DNA of 6,440 bases from an uncultured Chlorobiales bacterium (GCA_903901395.1 CAIUQW010000307.1:1-6440); one strand, 5' to 3'. Counted from the first letter of the stretch, positions 1 through 5,926 are shown. A program made the numbers and translations. Notes: a model not told the origin generated them from the sequence alone.

Positions 1-314
1 AAATCGCTGTCGCTCGACACAATGCAGAAGGCGTCGAGTTTTTTGCTGAAGAGCAGGTCCATCGCGTCGATGGTCATCGCCATGTCGGTGGCGTTCTTGC
101 CCTTGGTGTAATCGAACTGCTGGATCGGGCGGATGGCGTAATCGTGCAGTTTATCCTCCCATCCCTTCAGCGAATGGCTCTTCCAGTTGCCGTAGGCCCG
201 GCGTATGTTGACCACGCCATATTTGGCCATCTCGGCCAGGACGAAATCGATTTTGTCGCTCGGCGAATTGTCGGCATCGATAAGCATCGCAATCGTTTCC
301 CGGCTGTGCTCCAT
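1..314 (-). CDS. NYN-domain (LabA/DUF88-like) predicted RNase, N-terminal part, cut by window edge
   Basis: The visible part is 104 codons and runs off the left edge. It reads as a NYN domain, a PIN-like metal-dependent nuclease fold. Residues 10-16 are MLIDADN, with the first acidic residue at D13. Residues 40-50 (AYGNWKSHSLK) and 66-86 (from QFDYTKGKNATD, with D77) match the conserved middle of the family. Residues 98-104 (IVSSDSD) form the third acidic motif. Family knowledge suggests cytosolic RNA cleavage, and homologues often carry a C-terminal OST-HTH/LOTUS RNA-binding domain, which would lie outside the window. The ATG at 314 is preferred because GAGG lies 8 nt upstream and the protein then begins just before the first beta strand, as is usual. 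It follows the ferrochelatase-like gene on the same strand after 186 bp. The cellular target cannot be read from sequence. Confidence 0.85.
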   Translation of the reverse strand, partial: MEHSRETIAMLIDADNSPSDKIDFVLAEMAKYGVVNIRRAYGNWKSHSLKGWEDKLHDYAIRPIQQFDYTKGKNATDMAMTIDAMDLLFSKKLDAFCIVSSDSD

Positions 315-500
315 AATGAAATCCTCGTCGTTGCTCTCGCCAGCTCCTCGTCGGGAATCGGAAAGAGGTCGTTGTAAAACCGGCATCCCCAGGCGGAGAT
401 GCGAACAATTGGTGTGTCGCCAACCTCTTGCCCGAAACGAAGTTCACAAAGCGGCGGCGAAATTTTTCACATTGCGTAATATAAACCTGTTAAGGTCGAT
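315..500. other. Intergenic region between the ferrochelatase-like gene and the NYN gene
   Basis: This 186-bp gap holds the leader of the NYN gene. I see no strong terminator hairpin after the ferrochelatase-like stop and no convincing promoter; an A+T-rich TATATT stretch on the minus strand near 478-483 lacks a matching -35 box. On the minus strand one reading frame between about 421 and 338 looks protein-like, including FYNDLFPIPDEEL. It has no ATG, GTG or TTG start after its upstream stop, and it is out of frame with the NYN gene. It is discussed among the findings. Confidence 0.5.
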
Positions 501-1535
501 TCATACGATCATACGCTCAAAATCGCCGGAAAAAGCCAGAATCTGCCGCGCGGCGGCGACCACCCGTCCGGCGAGGCAGGCGATCAGATGCGGCGAGTCG
601 TTCAGGCAGGGAATCGACTCGACCGCCACGCCCGACTCGATAGCGGAGAGCGCCGATTCGCGATGGATCGTCTCGTTGCCGTCGGAGAAATACCCGGCGG
701 CAAACAACGAAACGTGGCGGCAACCCTGGGCGAGAAGCATCTTTCCCGCCTCCTCGAACGAGGGCGAACTCCACTTTCCACCCACGTCATGGTTCAGAAA
801 AGCGGTCGCGACGGTGCCCCACGGATTTCGGGGATCGGACTCGATGAGCGCCGCGAGTCGCCGGGAGAACGCGACGGTCTCGTCGTGGCCGGTGTGGAAT
901 GCGGGGGCTGCGCCATTGCGATCCGCGACGAGCGTGCCGTGAAACAGCAGCATCAGCGCGTTGCGCTCGCTGGAGCCGGTCGGCAACTGACGGCCACCTC
1001 CGAGCAGATGGTCGAGGCAGGCGCGATGCAGCGTTTCATCCTCCCAAAGCCGCCCGACCACGCGCGTGCGCGAAAGATCGGCGGGCGAGCATGTGCGCCC
1101 GAGATGCGAGCAGAGAAAGCCGCAGCTCATCGCGTTGTCCACCGGAGCCATCGGCAGCACGATCACCCCATCATAATCGCAGCACTTTTCGAGCACCGCC
1201 TCCACGTACGGCTCCGAAGCTGAAAACGCCGCCATCACCTCGAACGAAACGCCATCGAGCATCCCGCCGAGACGCGCCTGCAACGCAAGAGCCTGCCGCC
1301 TCGTAAGCGGATTCTGCGGCGAGCCGGAGCTTTTGTTTCCGATCTTTTTTCTGACCGACGAGGTGAGCGATATGAAGTGCCGGAGCGGCACCGGCACGGA
1401 AATGATTTCCGAGGCTCGCTGGAGGGTATGGAGGCTCACGCGGTAATTCTCGAAAAACCCGGCGGTTTCAGCCTCGCCGTGGGCCGCCAGCACCACGGCT
1501 ATTCGCTTCGCGCTCATCGTTATTGCTACGGCCAT
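501..1535 (-). CDS. hemH: Ferrochelatase-family protein (HemH-like, divergent)
   Basis: The protein has 344 residues, a normal length for ferrochelatase, which inserts Fe(II) into a porphyrin to make heme. The N-terminal half has VVLAAHG at 14-20 and a SPQNPLTRRQ segment at 72-81 that matches the family's GSP.NP.T..Q loop. VIVLPMAP at 124-131 matches the usual VLPLYP strand. In the C-terminal half, LLFHGT at 196-201 aligns with the family's SxHxLP, making H199 the catalytic His. GYFSDGNETIHR at 281-292 aligns with the GF..DHLE.L.D motif, making E288 the catalytic Glu. The usual YWHP motif after the first Rossmann half is replaced by FSASEPY (104-110), and QYS after the LPLYP strand is replaced by VDNAM, so this is a divergent member. 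The GTA-TGA end at 501 and a purine-rich GAAGAG just before the start support the limits. The alternative Met7 has no good ribosome site. It follows the adaptor gene on the same strand, separated only by repeat copy A. It could be the main ferrochelatase or a specialised paralogue. Confidence 0.72.
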   Translation of the reverse strand: MAVAITMSAKRIAVVLAAHGEAETAGFFENYRVSLHTLQRASEIISVPVPLRHFISLTSSVRKKIGNKSSGSPQNPLTRRQALALQARLGGMLDGVSFEVMAAFSASEPYVEAVLEKCCDYDGVIVLPMAPVDNAMSCGFLCSHLGRTCSPADLSRTRVVGRLWEDETLHRACLDHLLGGGRQLPTGSSERNALMLLFHGTLVADRNGAAPAFHTGHDETVAFSRRLAALIESDPRNPWGTVATAFLNHDVGGKWSSPSFEEAGKMLLAQGCRHVSLFAAGYFSDGNETIHRESALSAIESGVAVESIPCLNDSPHLIACLAGRVVAAARQILAFSGDFERMIV

Positions 1536-1549
1536 TAAAACTCTTCATA

Positions 1550-1656
1550 ATTGCCCCGGACTTCAGTCCGGGGTAAACAGATAAAACATAATGGATAAGG
1601 GCTTTAGCCCAATTTCTTGCAACGGGCAGATGACTGTTTATTGTCACCGGAGCAAT
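1550..1656 (-). repeat. Dispersed intergenic repeat, copy A (REP/MITE-like, 107 bp)
   Basis: The element begins ATTGCCCCGG and ends CCGGAGCAAT, so its ends are inverted repeats matching at 9 of 10 positions. Inside are two hairpins. CCCCGGACTTCAGTCCGGGG (1554-1573) has a perfect 8-bp stem with a 4-nt loop. GGGCTTTAGCCC (1599-1610) has a 4-bp stem with a 4-nt loop. A second copy lies at 4332-4439. By hand count 51 of 64 positions agree without gaps across the left part, and 17 of 19 across TTTATTGT.ACCGGAG.AA at the right end, while the middle is poorly conserved. It starts 4 nt after the adaptor stop codon and ends 14 nt before the ferrochelatase-like start, so it fills nearly the whole gap between two co-oriented genes. 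The strand is given as the direction of the flanking genes. No clear target-site duplication is seen. Confidence 0.8.
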
Positions 1657-1660
1657 AAGC

Positions 1661-2752
1661 TCACGACTTCTTTCTCGGCGACTCCTTCACGATCCGCGCC
1701 TCCATGCCGTCGCGGAACTTCTCCTCCGGCGAGGTCACGACGACCTCACCATCCGCGAGGCCGCCGGTCACTTCGATGAAGACGAGATCGCTGTCGCCGG
1801 TGCGAATCTGCTGCTTTTTCAGCTTTCCGGCGACGATCTTCCAGACGTAGCTCTTGCGCTCCTCCTCGAAGATGGAGCTTTTTCTGACGAGCAGCGTGCC
1901 CTTCTTCGTGTTGTAAACGATGTTGGCTGTCGCGGTCATGCCGCCCTGAATCTCCGGAACTGCTGTGTCGAGCTTCAGATAGACGCGCGAAGTCTTCGTC
2001 ACCCGGTCGGTCTGCGGCACGATCCGCGTCACCGTGGCGTCGAAGCGCTTCTCGGGCATCGAGTCGAAAGCAATCACCGCCTTGAGGCCGGTGCGCAGGC
2101 GCGGCACGTCAAGCTCGTCAACCTCGACCACCACGAGGTAGCGGGCCGGATCGGCTACGGTCGCCACCAGCGTGCCGGACTTGACGTAATCGCCCTCCTT
2201 GACATTCTGGAGCGTCAGAATTCCGCCAAATGGCGCAACCACCGAGAGCTTTTTCAGATCGTCCTCGCGGCTCCTGAGCTGCGCCTGCCGCTGCCGGAGC
2301 GACTCGCCCGACTGCGTGTTGTTGCGCTCCGCCGCGTCAAAATCCTGTCGGGAGATTGCTCCGGCCTGGAAGAGCGTGCGGTTGCGTTGCAGCCTGAGGT
2401 TGTTGTCGCGCACCACCGCGGCCTCCTCGGCCACCGCCGCACGCGCTTCGTCCGCGGCAAGGCGCGGCTGCACGCTGTCGAACACGATGATCTGTTGGCC
2501 TTTCGCGACGCGCTGCCCTTCGAGAGCGCCGATGGAGCGCACCGTGCCGGAAAACTCGGCGCTGAGGTTGGCGATGTTCTCCGCCTCGACGTATCCGGTT
2601 GCATAGATCGCTTCGACCAGCTCCGATCTCGAAATCTTCTGCGCTTCGACATCGACGGTATTGCCACGGGTCAGCAGATATCCGAGAGTCGCGGCAAAAA
2701 TTACGGCAAGCGCTATCGAGAACTTCGGAAGCATCTTCTGCAAATTCTGCAT
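1661..2752 (-). CDS. Membrane-fusion periplasmic adaptor (HlyD/RND/MacA-type efflux subunit)
   Basis: The product is 363 residues, typical of adaptors that link an inner-membrane pump to an outer-membrane TolC-like channel. Residues 10-27 form one hydrophobic N-terminal segment that anchors or exports the protein. Residues 41-95 carry the first half of a lipoyl/barrel-sandwich domain, including EFSGTVRSIGALEGQRVAKG. Residues 96-168 are rich in Ala, Glu, Arg and Gln and form the alpha-helical coiled-coil hairpin. Residues 171-200 (VVAPFGGILT, then KEGDYVKSGTLVA) complete the lipoyl domain. Residues 205-285 form the beta-barrel, and 286-355 the membrane-proximal domain, with LLVRKSSIF and the GLADGEVVV turn. 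Met1 is chosen because it gives the fuller N-terminus; Met7 is possible and neither has a strong ribosome site. No transporter or TolC gene is beside it: upstream is divergent hisI, downstream a ferrochelatase-like gene. Substrate unknown. Confidence 0.88.
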   Translation of the reverse strand: MQNLQKMLPKFSIALAVIFAATLGYLLTRGNTVDVEAQKISRSELVEAIYATGYVEAENIANLSAEFSGTVRSIGALEGQRVAKGQQIIVFDSVQPRLAADEARAAVAEEAAVVRDNNLRLQRNRTLFQAGAISRQDFDAAERNNTQSGESLRQRQAQLRSREDDLKKLSVVAPFGGILTLQNVKEGDYVKSGTLVATVADPARYLVVVEVDELDVPRLRTGLKAVIAFDSMPEKRFDATVTRIVPQTDRVTKTSRVYLKLDTAVPEIQGGMTATANIVYNTKKGTLLVRKSSIFEEERKSYVWKIVAGKLKKQQIRTGDSDLVFIEVTGGLADGEVVVTSPEEKFRDGMEARIVKESPRKKS

Positions 2753-2976
2753 AAGATCAGGGGAATGGGAATTAACGGTTACAAATCGCCCGGTTCGACC
2801 AGGCCGGACAGTTTTTCAAAAAGGCCGCAAAAGCGGATGAATTTTTCACGATTGCAGCCTTGGTTTTTCAATATTTTTAACAATCTTGCAAATCTTTCTG
2901 CCGGGCGGTTTCTTCTGGTCTTTTACAGGCCGGTTGAACGCAGGCACTACGGAAAAAATTCTAATCTACAGCTTCA
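2753..2976. promoter_or_regulatory. Divergent intergenic region between the adaptor gene and hisI
   Basis: This 224-bp region must hold the start signals for both divergent transcripts. It is clearly richer in A+T than the genes around it, with T runs at 2841-2845, 2862-2867 and 2871-2877. On the plus strand TCTAAT (2960-2965) matches five of six -10 positions but lies only 11 nt before the hisI ATG, and the nearest -35-like TTGAAC (2934-2939) is 20 bp away, so the pair is weak. On the minus strand TTGAAA near 2865-2870 lacks a convincing -10. A small CCGC-AAAA-GCGG hairpin is at 2824-2835. No operator is recognised. Confidence 0.4.
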
Positions 2977-3390
2977 ATGGGCGAGAATCAAGAGACGCAG
3001 AAAAGCTTTCTCGAAACGGTCAAATTCGACAGTAAGGGGCTGGTGCCCGCCATCGTTCAGGATCACGAAACCGGTAAGGTGCTGATGATGGCCTGGATGA
3101 ACCTCGAAAGCCTCAAAATGACCCTCGAAAAGAAAAAAGCGTGCTACTGGAGCCGCAGCCGCAACAAGCTCTGGCTCAAGGGCGAATCGTCCGGAAACAT
3201 GCAGGAGGTGCACGACATCCTCATCGACTGCGACGGCGACACGCTTTTGCTCAAGGTTTCGCAGCGAGGCGGCGCATGCCACGTCGGCTACCACTCCTGC
3301 TTCTACCGCAAAACGGTGGACGGCGAGTCGATGGAGATTTGCGACACCCTGATGTTCGACCCCGAAGAGGTTTACGGCAAACAAAGCTGA
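2977..3390 (+). CDS. hisI: Phosphoribosyl-AMP cyclohydrolase (HisI, monofunctional)
   Basis: HisI opens the adenine ring of phosphoribosyl-AMP, the third step of histidine synthesis, in the cytosol. The 137-residue length fits the single-domain enzyme without the HisE pyrophosphohydrolase domain. Conserved segments appear in order: [20 protein letters not shown] (21-40), [20 protein letters not shown] (55-74), [13 protein letters not shown] (84-96) and [14 protein letters not shown] (98-111). D84, D86 and D88 are the expected Mg ligands. C85, C101 and C108, spaced 16 and 7 apart, are the expected Zn ligands. The ATG at 2977 gives a normal N-terminus, though it lacks a clear Shine-Dalgarno sequence; the nearest GGA is more than 20 nt upstream. 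It is the first gene of a pair with menG, which begins 6 nt after its stop. There are no other his genes in the window. Confidence 0.96.
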   Translation: MGENQETQKSFLETVKFDSKGLVPAIVQDHETGKVLMMAWMNLESLKMTLEKKKACYWSRSRNKLWLKGESSGNMQEVHDILIDCDGDTLLLKVSQRGGACHVGYHSCFYRKTVDGESMEICDTLMFDPEEVYGKQS

Positions 3391-3396
3391 CCCCCG

Positions 3397-4122
3397 ATGA
3401 GCAGTTCCAAAGAGACCGCAAAGTCCCTCATACAGACAAAATCACGTTCCTCGATCAGGAACATGTTCGACGAAGTCGCGCCAACCTACGACTTCCTCAA
3501 CCACCTCCTGAGTCTCGGCATCGACAACTACTGGCGCGGCGTGGCCGCCGGAAAGGCCCGCAAACAGGTCGCCGGAGAGCGTGAACCGAAGATTCTCGAC
3601 GTCGCCACCGGCACCGGCGACCTTGCCGCCTCGATGGCGAAGATTCCCGGCGCGAAAGTGACCGGCTACGATCTCTCGCCAGAGATGCTCTCCATCGCGA
3701 GGAAAAAATATCCGTCGATCGAGTTCATTGAAGGATACGCCGAAAAGCTGCCTTTCGCGGACAGAAGCTTCCACGTCGTCAGCGCCGGATTCGGCGTCCG
3801 CAACTTCGAGAACCTCGAACAGGGCATGAAGGAGTTTCACCGCGTGCTCAAGCCGGGCGGCTGCGCCTACATCATCGAGCCGATGATCCCGCGCAATCCG
3901 GTGATGAAAAAGCTCTACCTGATCTACTTCAAAAAGGTCCTGCCGAAAATCGCCGGAATGTTCAGCAAATCGACCTTCGCCTACGACTACCTGCCAAACT
4001 CGGTAGAGCAGTTCCCGCAGGCTGAAAAGTTCACGAAGATTCTGAAGCAGGCGGGCTTCAAGAAGGCGGAGTATTTTCCGATGACCTTCGAGACTTCGAT
4101 TTTGTACGTGGCGACGAAGTAG
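3397..4122 (+). CDS. menG: Demethylmenaquinone methyltransferase (MenG/UbiE family)
   Basis: The 241-residue protein is a class I SAM-dependent C-methyltransferase that converts demethylmenaquinone to menaquinone, the quinone of green sulfur bacteria. [20 protein letters not shown] (27-46) matches the first UbiE signature. [12 protein letters not shown] (66-77) is the SAM-binding glycine motif [12 protein letters not shown] (91-101) holds the acidic residue after strand 2. RVLKPGG (149-155) is the second UbiE signature. A helical insert (166-200) and the terminal [11 protein letters not shown] strand complete the fold. The start lies 6 nt after hisI with no obvious ribosome site of its own, which suggests translational coupling to hisI. 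A ubiquinone role is unlikely in an anaerobic green sulfur bacterium, so MenG is preferred over UbiE; that preference depends on the inferred host. A large palindrome follows the stop by 20 bp. Confidence 0.94.
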   Translation: MSSSKETAKSLIQTKSRSSIRNMFDEVAPTYDFLNHLLSLGIDNYWRGVAAGKARKQVAGEREPKILDVATGTGDLAASMAKIPGAKVTGYDLSPEMLSIARKKYPSIEFIEGYAEKLPFADRSFHVVSAGFGVRNFENLEQGMKEFHRVLKPGGCAYIIEPMIPRNPVMKKLYLIYFKKVLPKIAGMFSKSTFAYDYLPNSVEQFPQAEKFTKILKQAGFKKAEYFPMTFETSILYVATK

Positions 4123-4142
4123 TTTTTGGTGGGAAAATAGTT

Positions 4143-4177
4143 CCTATAGGACTTATACGACCTATAAGTCCTATAGG
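4143..4177 (+). terminator. Long perfect inverted repeat behind menG, possible transcript end
   Basis: Two 15-bp arms, CCTATAGGACTTATA (4143-4157) and its exact reverse complement (4163-4177), flank a 5-nt CGACC loop. The stem would form in RNA from either strand, between convergent menG and the MFS gene. There is no T tract after it on the plus strand, so a classical intrinsic terminator is not shown. The stretch can also be read as four 9-nt units: CCTATAGGA, CTTATACGA, CCTATAAGT and CCTATAGGC. CCTATAGG within each arm is itself a palindrome. Its position favours a 3'-end or barrier role; a protein-binding site or a simple-repeat relic is possible. Confidence 0.55.
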
Positions 4178-4331
4178 CGAGGAATCTCGTTGATTCGATA
4201 AATTTTGCAGCAGCACGATACTGTTCCCCAACAAACAGTTACTTGCTATGACTGATACATCCCGGATTATTGCGCCGCATGGCAAACAGAGAGCCGCTCT
4301 CTTTCATTAGTTCGGCCATTACTCTTAAACA
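4178..4331. other. Non-coding part of the convergent menG-MFS intergenic region
   Basis: Between the palindrome and repeat copy B I see no supported gene. There is a short hairpin AGAGAG-CCG-CTCTCT at 4288-4302 followed by TTTC, and a small CGAG-GAAT-CTCG hairpin at 4178-4189. An ATG-started 20-codon frame on the plus strand (4248-4310) has no ribosome site and is not called as a gene. The stretch may be a decayed remnant or simply spacer. Confidence 0.45.
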
Positions 4332-4439
4332 ATTGCCCCGGACTTTGGTACGGGGGATATGAACAACACAACATAGATAAGGGCTTTAGCCCAATCTGTT
4401 GATCTTAAGTCGTTTGTGGTTTATTGTGACCGGAGTAAC
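4332..4439 (-). repeat. Dispersed intergenic repeat, copy B (REP/MITE-like, 108 bp)
   Basis: This is the second copy of the element at 1550-1656, in the same orientation. ATTGCCCCGGACTT and GATAAGGGCTTTAGCCCAAT are shared exactly and at the same spacing (the GATAAG block begins 44 nt after the left end in both). TTTATTGT-ACCGGAG-AA at the right end is shared with a one-base length difference. The left hairpin here has one T-C type mismatch in its 8-bp stem, whereas the central GGGC-TTTA-GCCC hairpin is intact. The right end, CCGGAGTAAC, matches the left end as an inverted repeat at only 7 of 10 positions, so this copy looks more decayed. It lies 23 bp beyond the MFS stop codon. Confidence 0.78.
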
Positions 4440-4462
4440 AGATACCTCCGCATCCCCGCCCT

Positions 4463-5704
4463 TCACATAAACTCCTCGAAATAATCCAGATCCTTGTGGA
4501 AGGTCTCTTCCAGCGCGAAGAGTGACGCAAACGCCAGCACGATGCAGATCGCGCCGACGATGATTGCGCCGGTTTCGAGGCCGAAGTGCTCCTTGGTGTA
4601 CTTGAAGAGCATCGTGATCGGCACCACCATGCCGCGCACGAAGTTCGGCACGGTCGTGGCGACCGTGGCGCGGAGGTTGGTGCCGAACTGCTCGGCGGCG
4701 ACGGTCACGAAGATCGCCCAGTATCCGCCCGAAAAGCCAAGCGCGCCGCAGATGGCGTAAAATACGGCGGGCGTCGCCGGGCCTTGCCGGAAGAATATCG
4801 TGATCGAGCCGATGATAAGCACGAGAAACACCAGCACCGCCTTTTTGCGGCTCTTCAGCACCTGGCTCAACAGGCCGCTCGACAGGTCGCCGAAAACGAG
4901 GCCGAGGTAGCAGAACATCACGGCATTTCCAGCGGAGACTTGCCCCGTCGTGCCGAGTGCCGTGGCGAATTCGGGCGAGAAGGTGATGAGCACGCCGACC
5001 ACGAACCAGATCGGCACGCCGATGAGGATCGAGTTCAGGTAGCGGAAAAAGCGGTCGCGACTCGTGAAGAGCGCCAAGAGATTGCCTTTGCTGATGCCCG
5101 AACTCGTCTCCATCGACTGGAACATGCCCGACTCGGAAATCCTGATTCGCGCGATGAGCAGCATCAGGCCGAGTCCGCCGCCGATGAAAAAGGCCGTGCG
5201 CCAGTCATAGTGCGTCGCGACGGCGTTGGCCAGAATCGCGCCGGTCACGCCGATCGAGGCGACGAGCATCGTGCCGTAGCCGCGAATTTTGGTATGCAGC
5301 ACCTCCGATACCAGCGTGATCCCCGCGCCCAGCTCTCCGGCCAGGCCGACGCCCGCGATGAAGCGCATCACGGCGTAGGCGGGCAGCGAGGTCACAAGGC
5401 CGTTGGCGATGTTGGCCAGCGAGTAGATCAGAATCGAGCCGAACATGATCTTCAGCCGCCCCTTCACGTCGCCCAGCCAACCCCACAGAATGCCGCCGAC
5501 CAGCATCCCGATCATCTGCATATTGAGGAGAAAAACGCCGTAGTCGATCAGCGCCTTGCCTTCGAGACCGAACGCCTTGAGGCTCGGCACGCGCACGATG
5601 CTGAAGAGCACGAGGTCGTAAATATCGACAAAGTAGCCAAGCGCGGCCACGATCACCGGAAGGCTGAAAACGTCACGGACGCTCGCGTGGGATTGTTCCT
5701 GCAT
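4463..5704 (-). CDS. Major facilitator superfamily transporter, 12 TM
   Basis: With the ATG at 5704 the protein has 413 residues, normal for the superfamily, and about twelve hydrophobic helices, so it sits in the inner membrane. The first helix carries DIYDLVLF (27-34), like the acidic TM1 motif of metabolite:proton symporters. GWLGDVKGRLKIM (75-87) is MFS motif A in loop 2-3. MRFIAGVGLAGELGAG (113-128) matches the TM4 motif of the sugar/metabolite porters. A second motif-A-like loop is GDLSSGLLSQVLKSRKKAV (272-290). EQFGTNLRATVATTVPNFVRG (339-359) matches the E..PT..R motif of the same group. A GTG at 5833 in the same frame would add 43 residues, but these are not typical of the family and the ATG is preferred, although it has no clear ribosome site. 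Substrate not identifiable; it stands alone and converges on menG. Confidence 0.9.
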   Translation of the reverse strand: MQEQSHASVRDVFSLPVIVAALGYFVDIYDLVLFSIVRVPSLKAFGLEGKALIDYGVFLLNMQMIGMLVGGILWGWLGDVKGRLKIMFGSILIYSLANIANGLVTSLPAYAVMRFIAGVGLAGELGAGITLVSEVLHTKIRGYGTMLVASIGVTGAILANAVATHYDWRTAFFIGGGLGLMLLIARIRISESGMFQSMETSSGISKGNLLALFTSRDRFFRYLNSILIGVPIWFVVGVLITFSPEFATALGTTGQVSAGNAVMFCYLGLVFGDLSSGLLSQVLKSRKKAVLVFLVLIIGSITIFFRQGPATPAVFYAICGALGFSGGYWAIFVTVAAEQFGTNLRATVATTVPNFVRGMVVPITMLFKYTKEHFGLETGAIIVGAICIVLAFASLFALEETFHKDLDYFEEFM

Positions 5705-5897
5705 AAGGGAAGAACGGATAATGGGTTGACAAATCAGAAAGGAAAATAAGACCTTTTCGGGGATATAACCTGAATCCGGAAATTTCAGGAATCGGGTGAA
5801 CGATGGCCTGTCATGCCAGGCCTCGCCTGCCACGTCGGGAAACGACGAAACACAGTGATATTTTTATTAACGCCCTATACGAAATTTTATAAAATAC
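5705..5897 (-). promoter_or_regulatory. Long structured leader of the MFS gene
   Basis: If transcription starts from the promoter at 5898-5926, the message has a leader of roughly 185 nt. Two hairpins are visible. GGCCTG (5805-5810) pairs with CAGGCC (5817-5822) around a 6-nt loop. CCTGAA (5769-5774) pairs with TTCAGG (5784-5789) around a 9-nt loop that contains TCCGGA. The leader also holds an in-frame open stretch from a GTG at 5833. I do not recognise a known riboswitch family, and no T-rich terminator follows either hairpin. Confidence 0.4.
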
Positions 5898-5926
5898 TAT
5901 ATATTGAACGCAGGATGTATGGTCAA
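5898..5926 (-). promoter_or_regulatory. Predicted sigma70-type promoter for the MFS gene
   Basis: On the minus strand TTGACC (5926-5921, five of six to the -35 consensus) is followed after exactly 17 bp by TATATA (5903-5898, four of six to the -10 consensus), with a start expected near 5890. The -35 box overlaps the first base of the divergent PAS gene's start codon. The A+T-rich stretch 5861-5905, including the 12-bp palindrome ATTTTATAAAAT (5884-5895), probably also serves the plus-strand gene: TATAAA (5888-5893) and TATATT (5900-5905) are -10-like, but no good -35 partner is seen. Confidence 0.5.

Noticed and set aside
205..942. Long plus-strand open frame across the NYN gap and the ferrochelatase-like gene
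   Set aside because: It is antisense to two recognisable genes, is Arg/Ser-rich with no known motif, and follows the codon pattern of the opposite strand.
1574..1640. TAAACAG (1574-1580) and CTGTTTA (1634-1640) inverted pair inside repeat copy A
   Set aside because: The aligned positions in copy B do not pair, so it is probably not part of the conserved structure.
4248..4310. 20-codon plus-strand frame beginning MTDTSRIIAPHGK before repeat copy B
   Set aside because: There is no ribosome site and no recognised family, and the length is well within chance; it might be a gene remnant but cannot be supported.
5726..5731. Perfect TTGACA on the plus strand within the MFS leader
   Set aside because: No -10-like hexamer lies 15 to 19 bp downstream, and the next plus-strand gene starts about 195 bp away with closer A+T-rich signals.
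4586..5749. 387-codon plus-strand open frame opposite the MFS gene
   Set aside because: Its composition (His, Arg, Glu, Asp, Ala) is typical of a shadow of a G+C-rich membrane protein gene, while the minus strand encodes a clear MFS protein with motif A.
5705..5833. GTG start that would extend the MFS protein by 43 residues
   Set aside because: The extra residues do not resemble an MFS N-terminus and the ATG at 5704 gives the usual length before the first helix.
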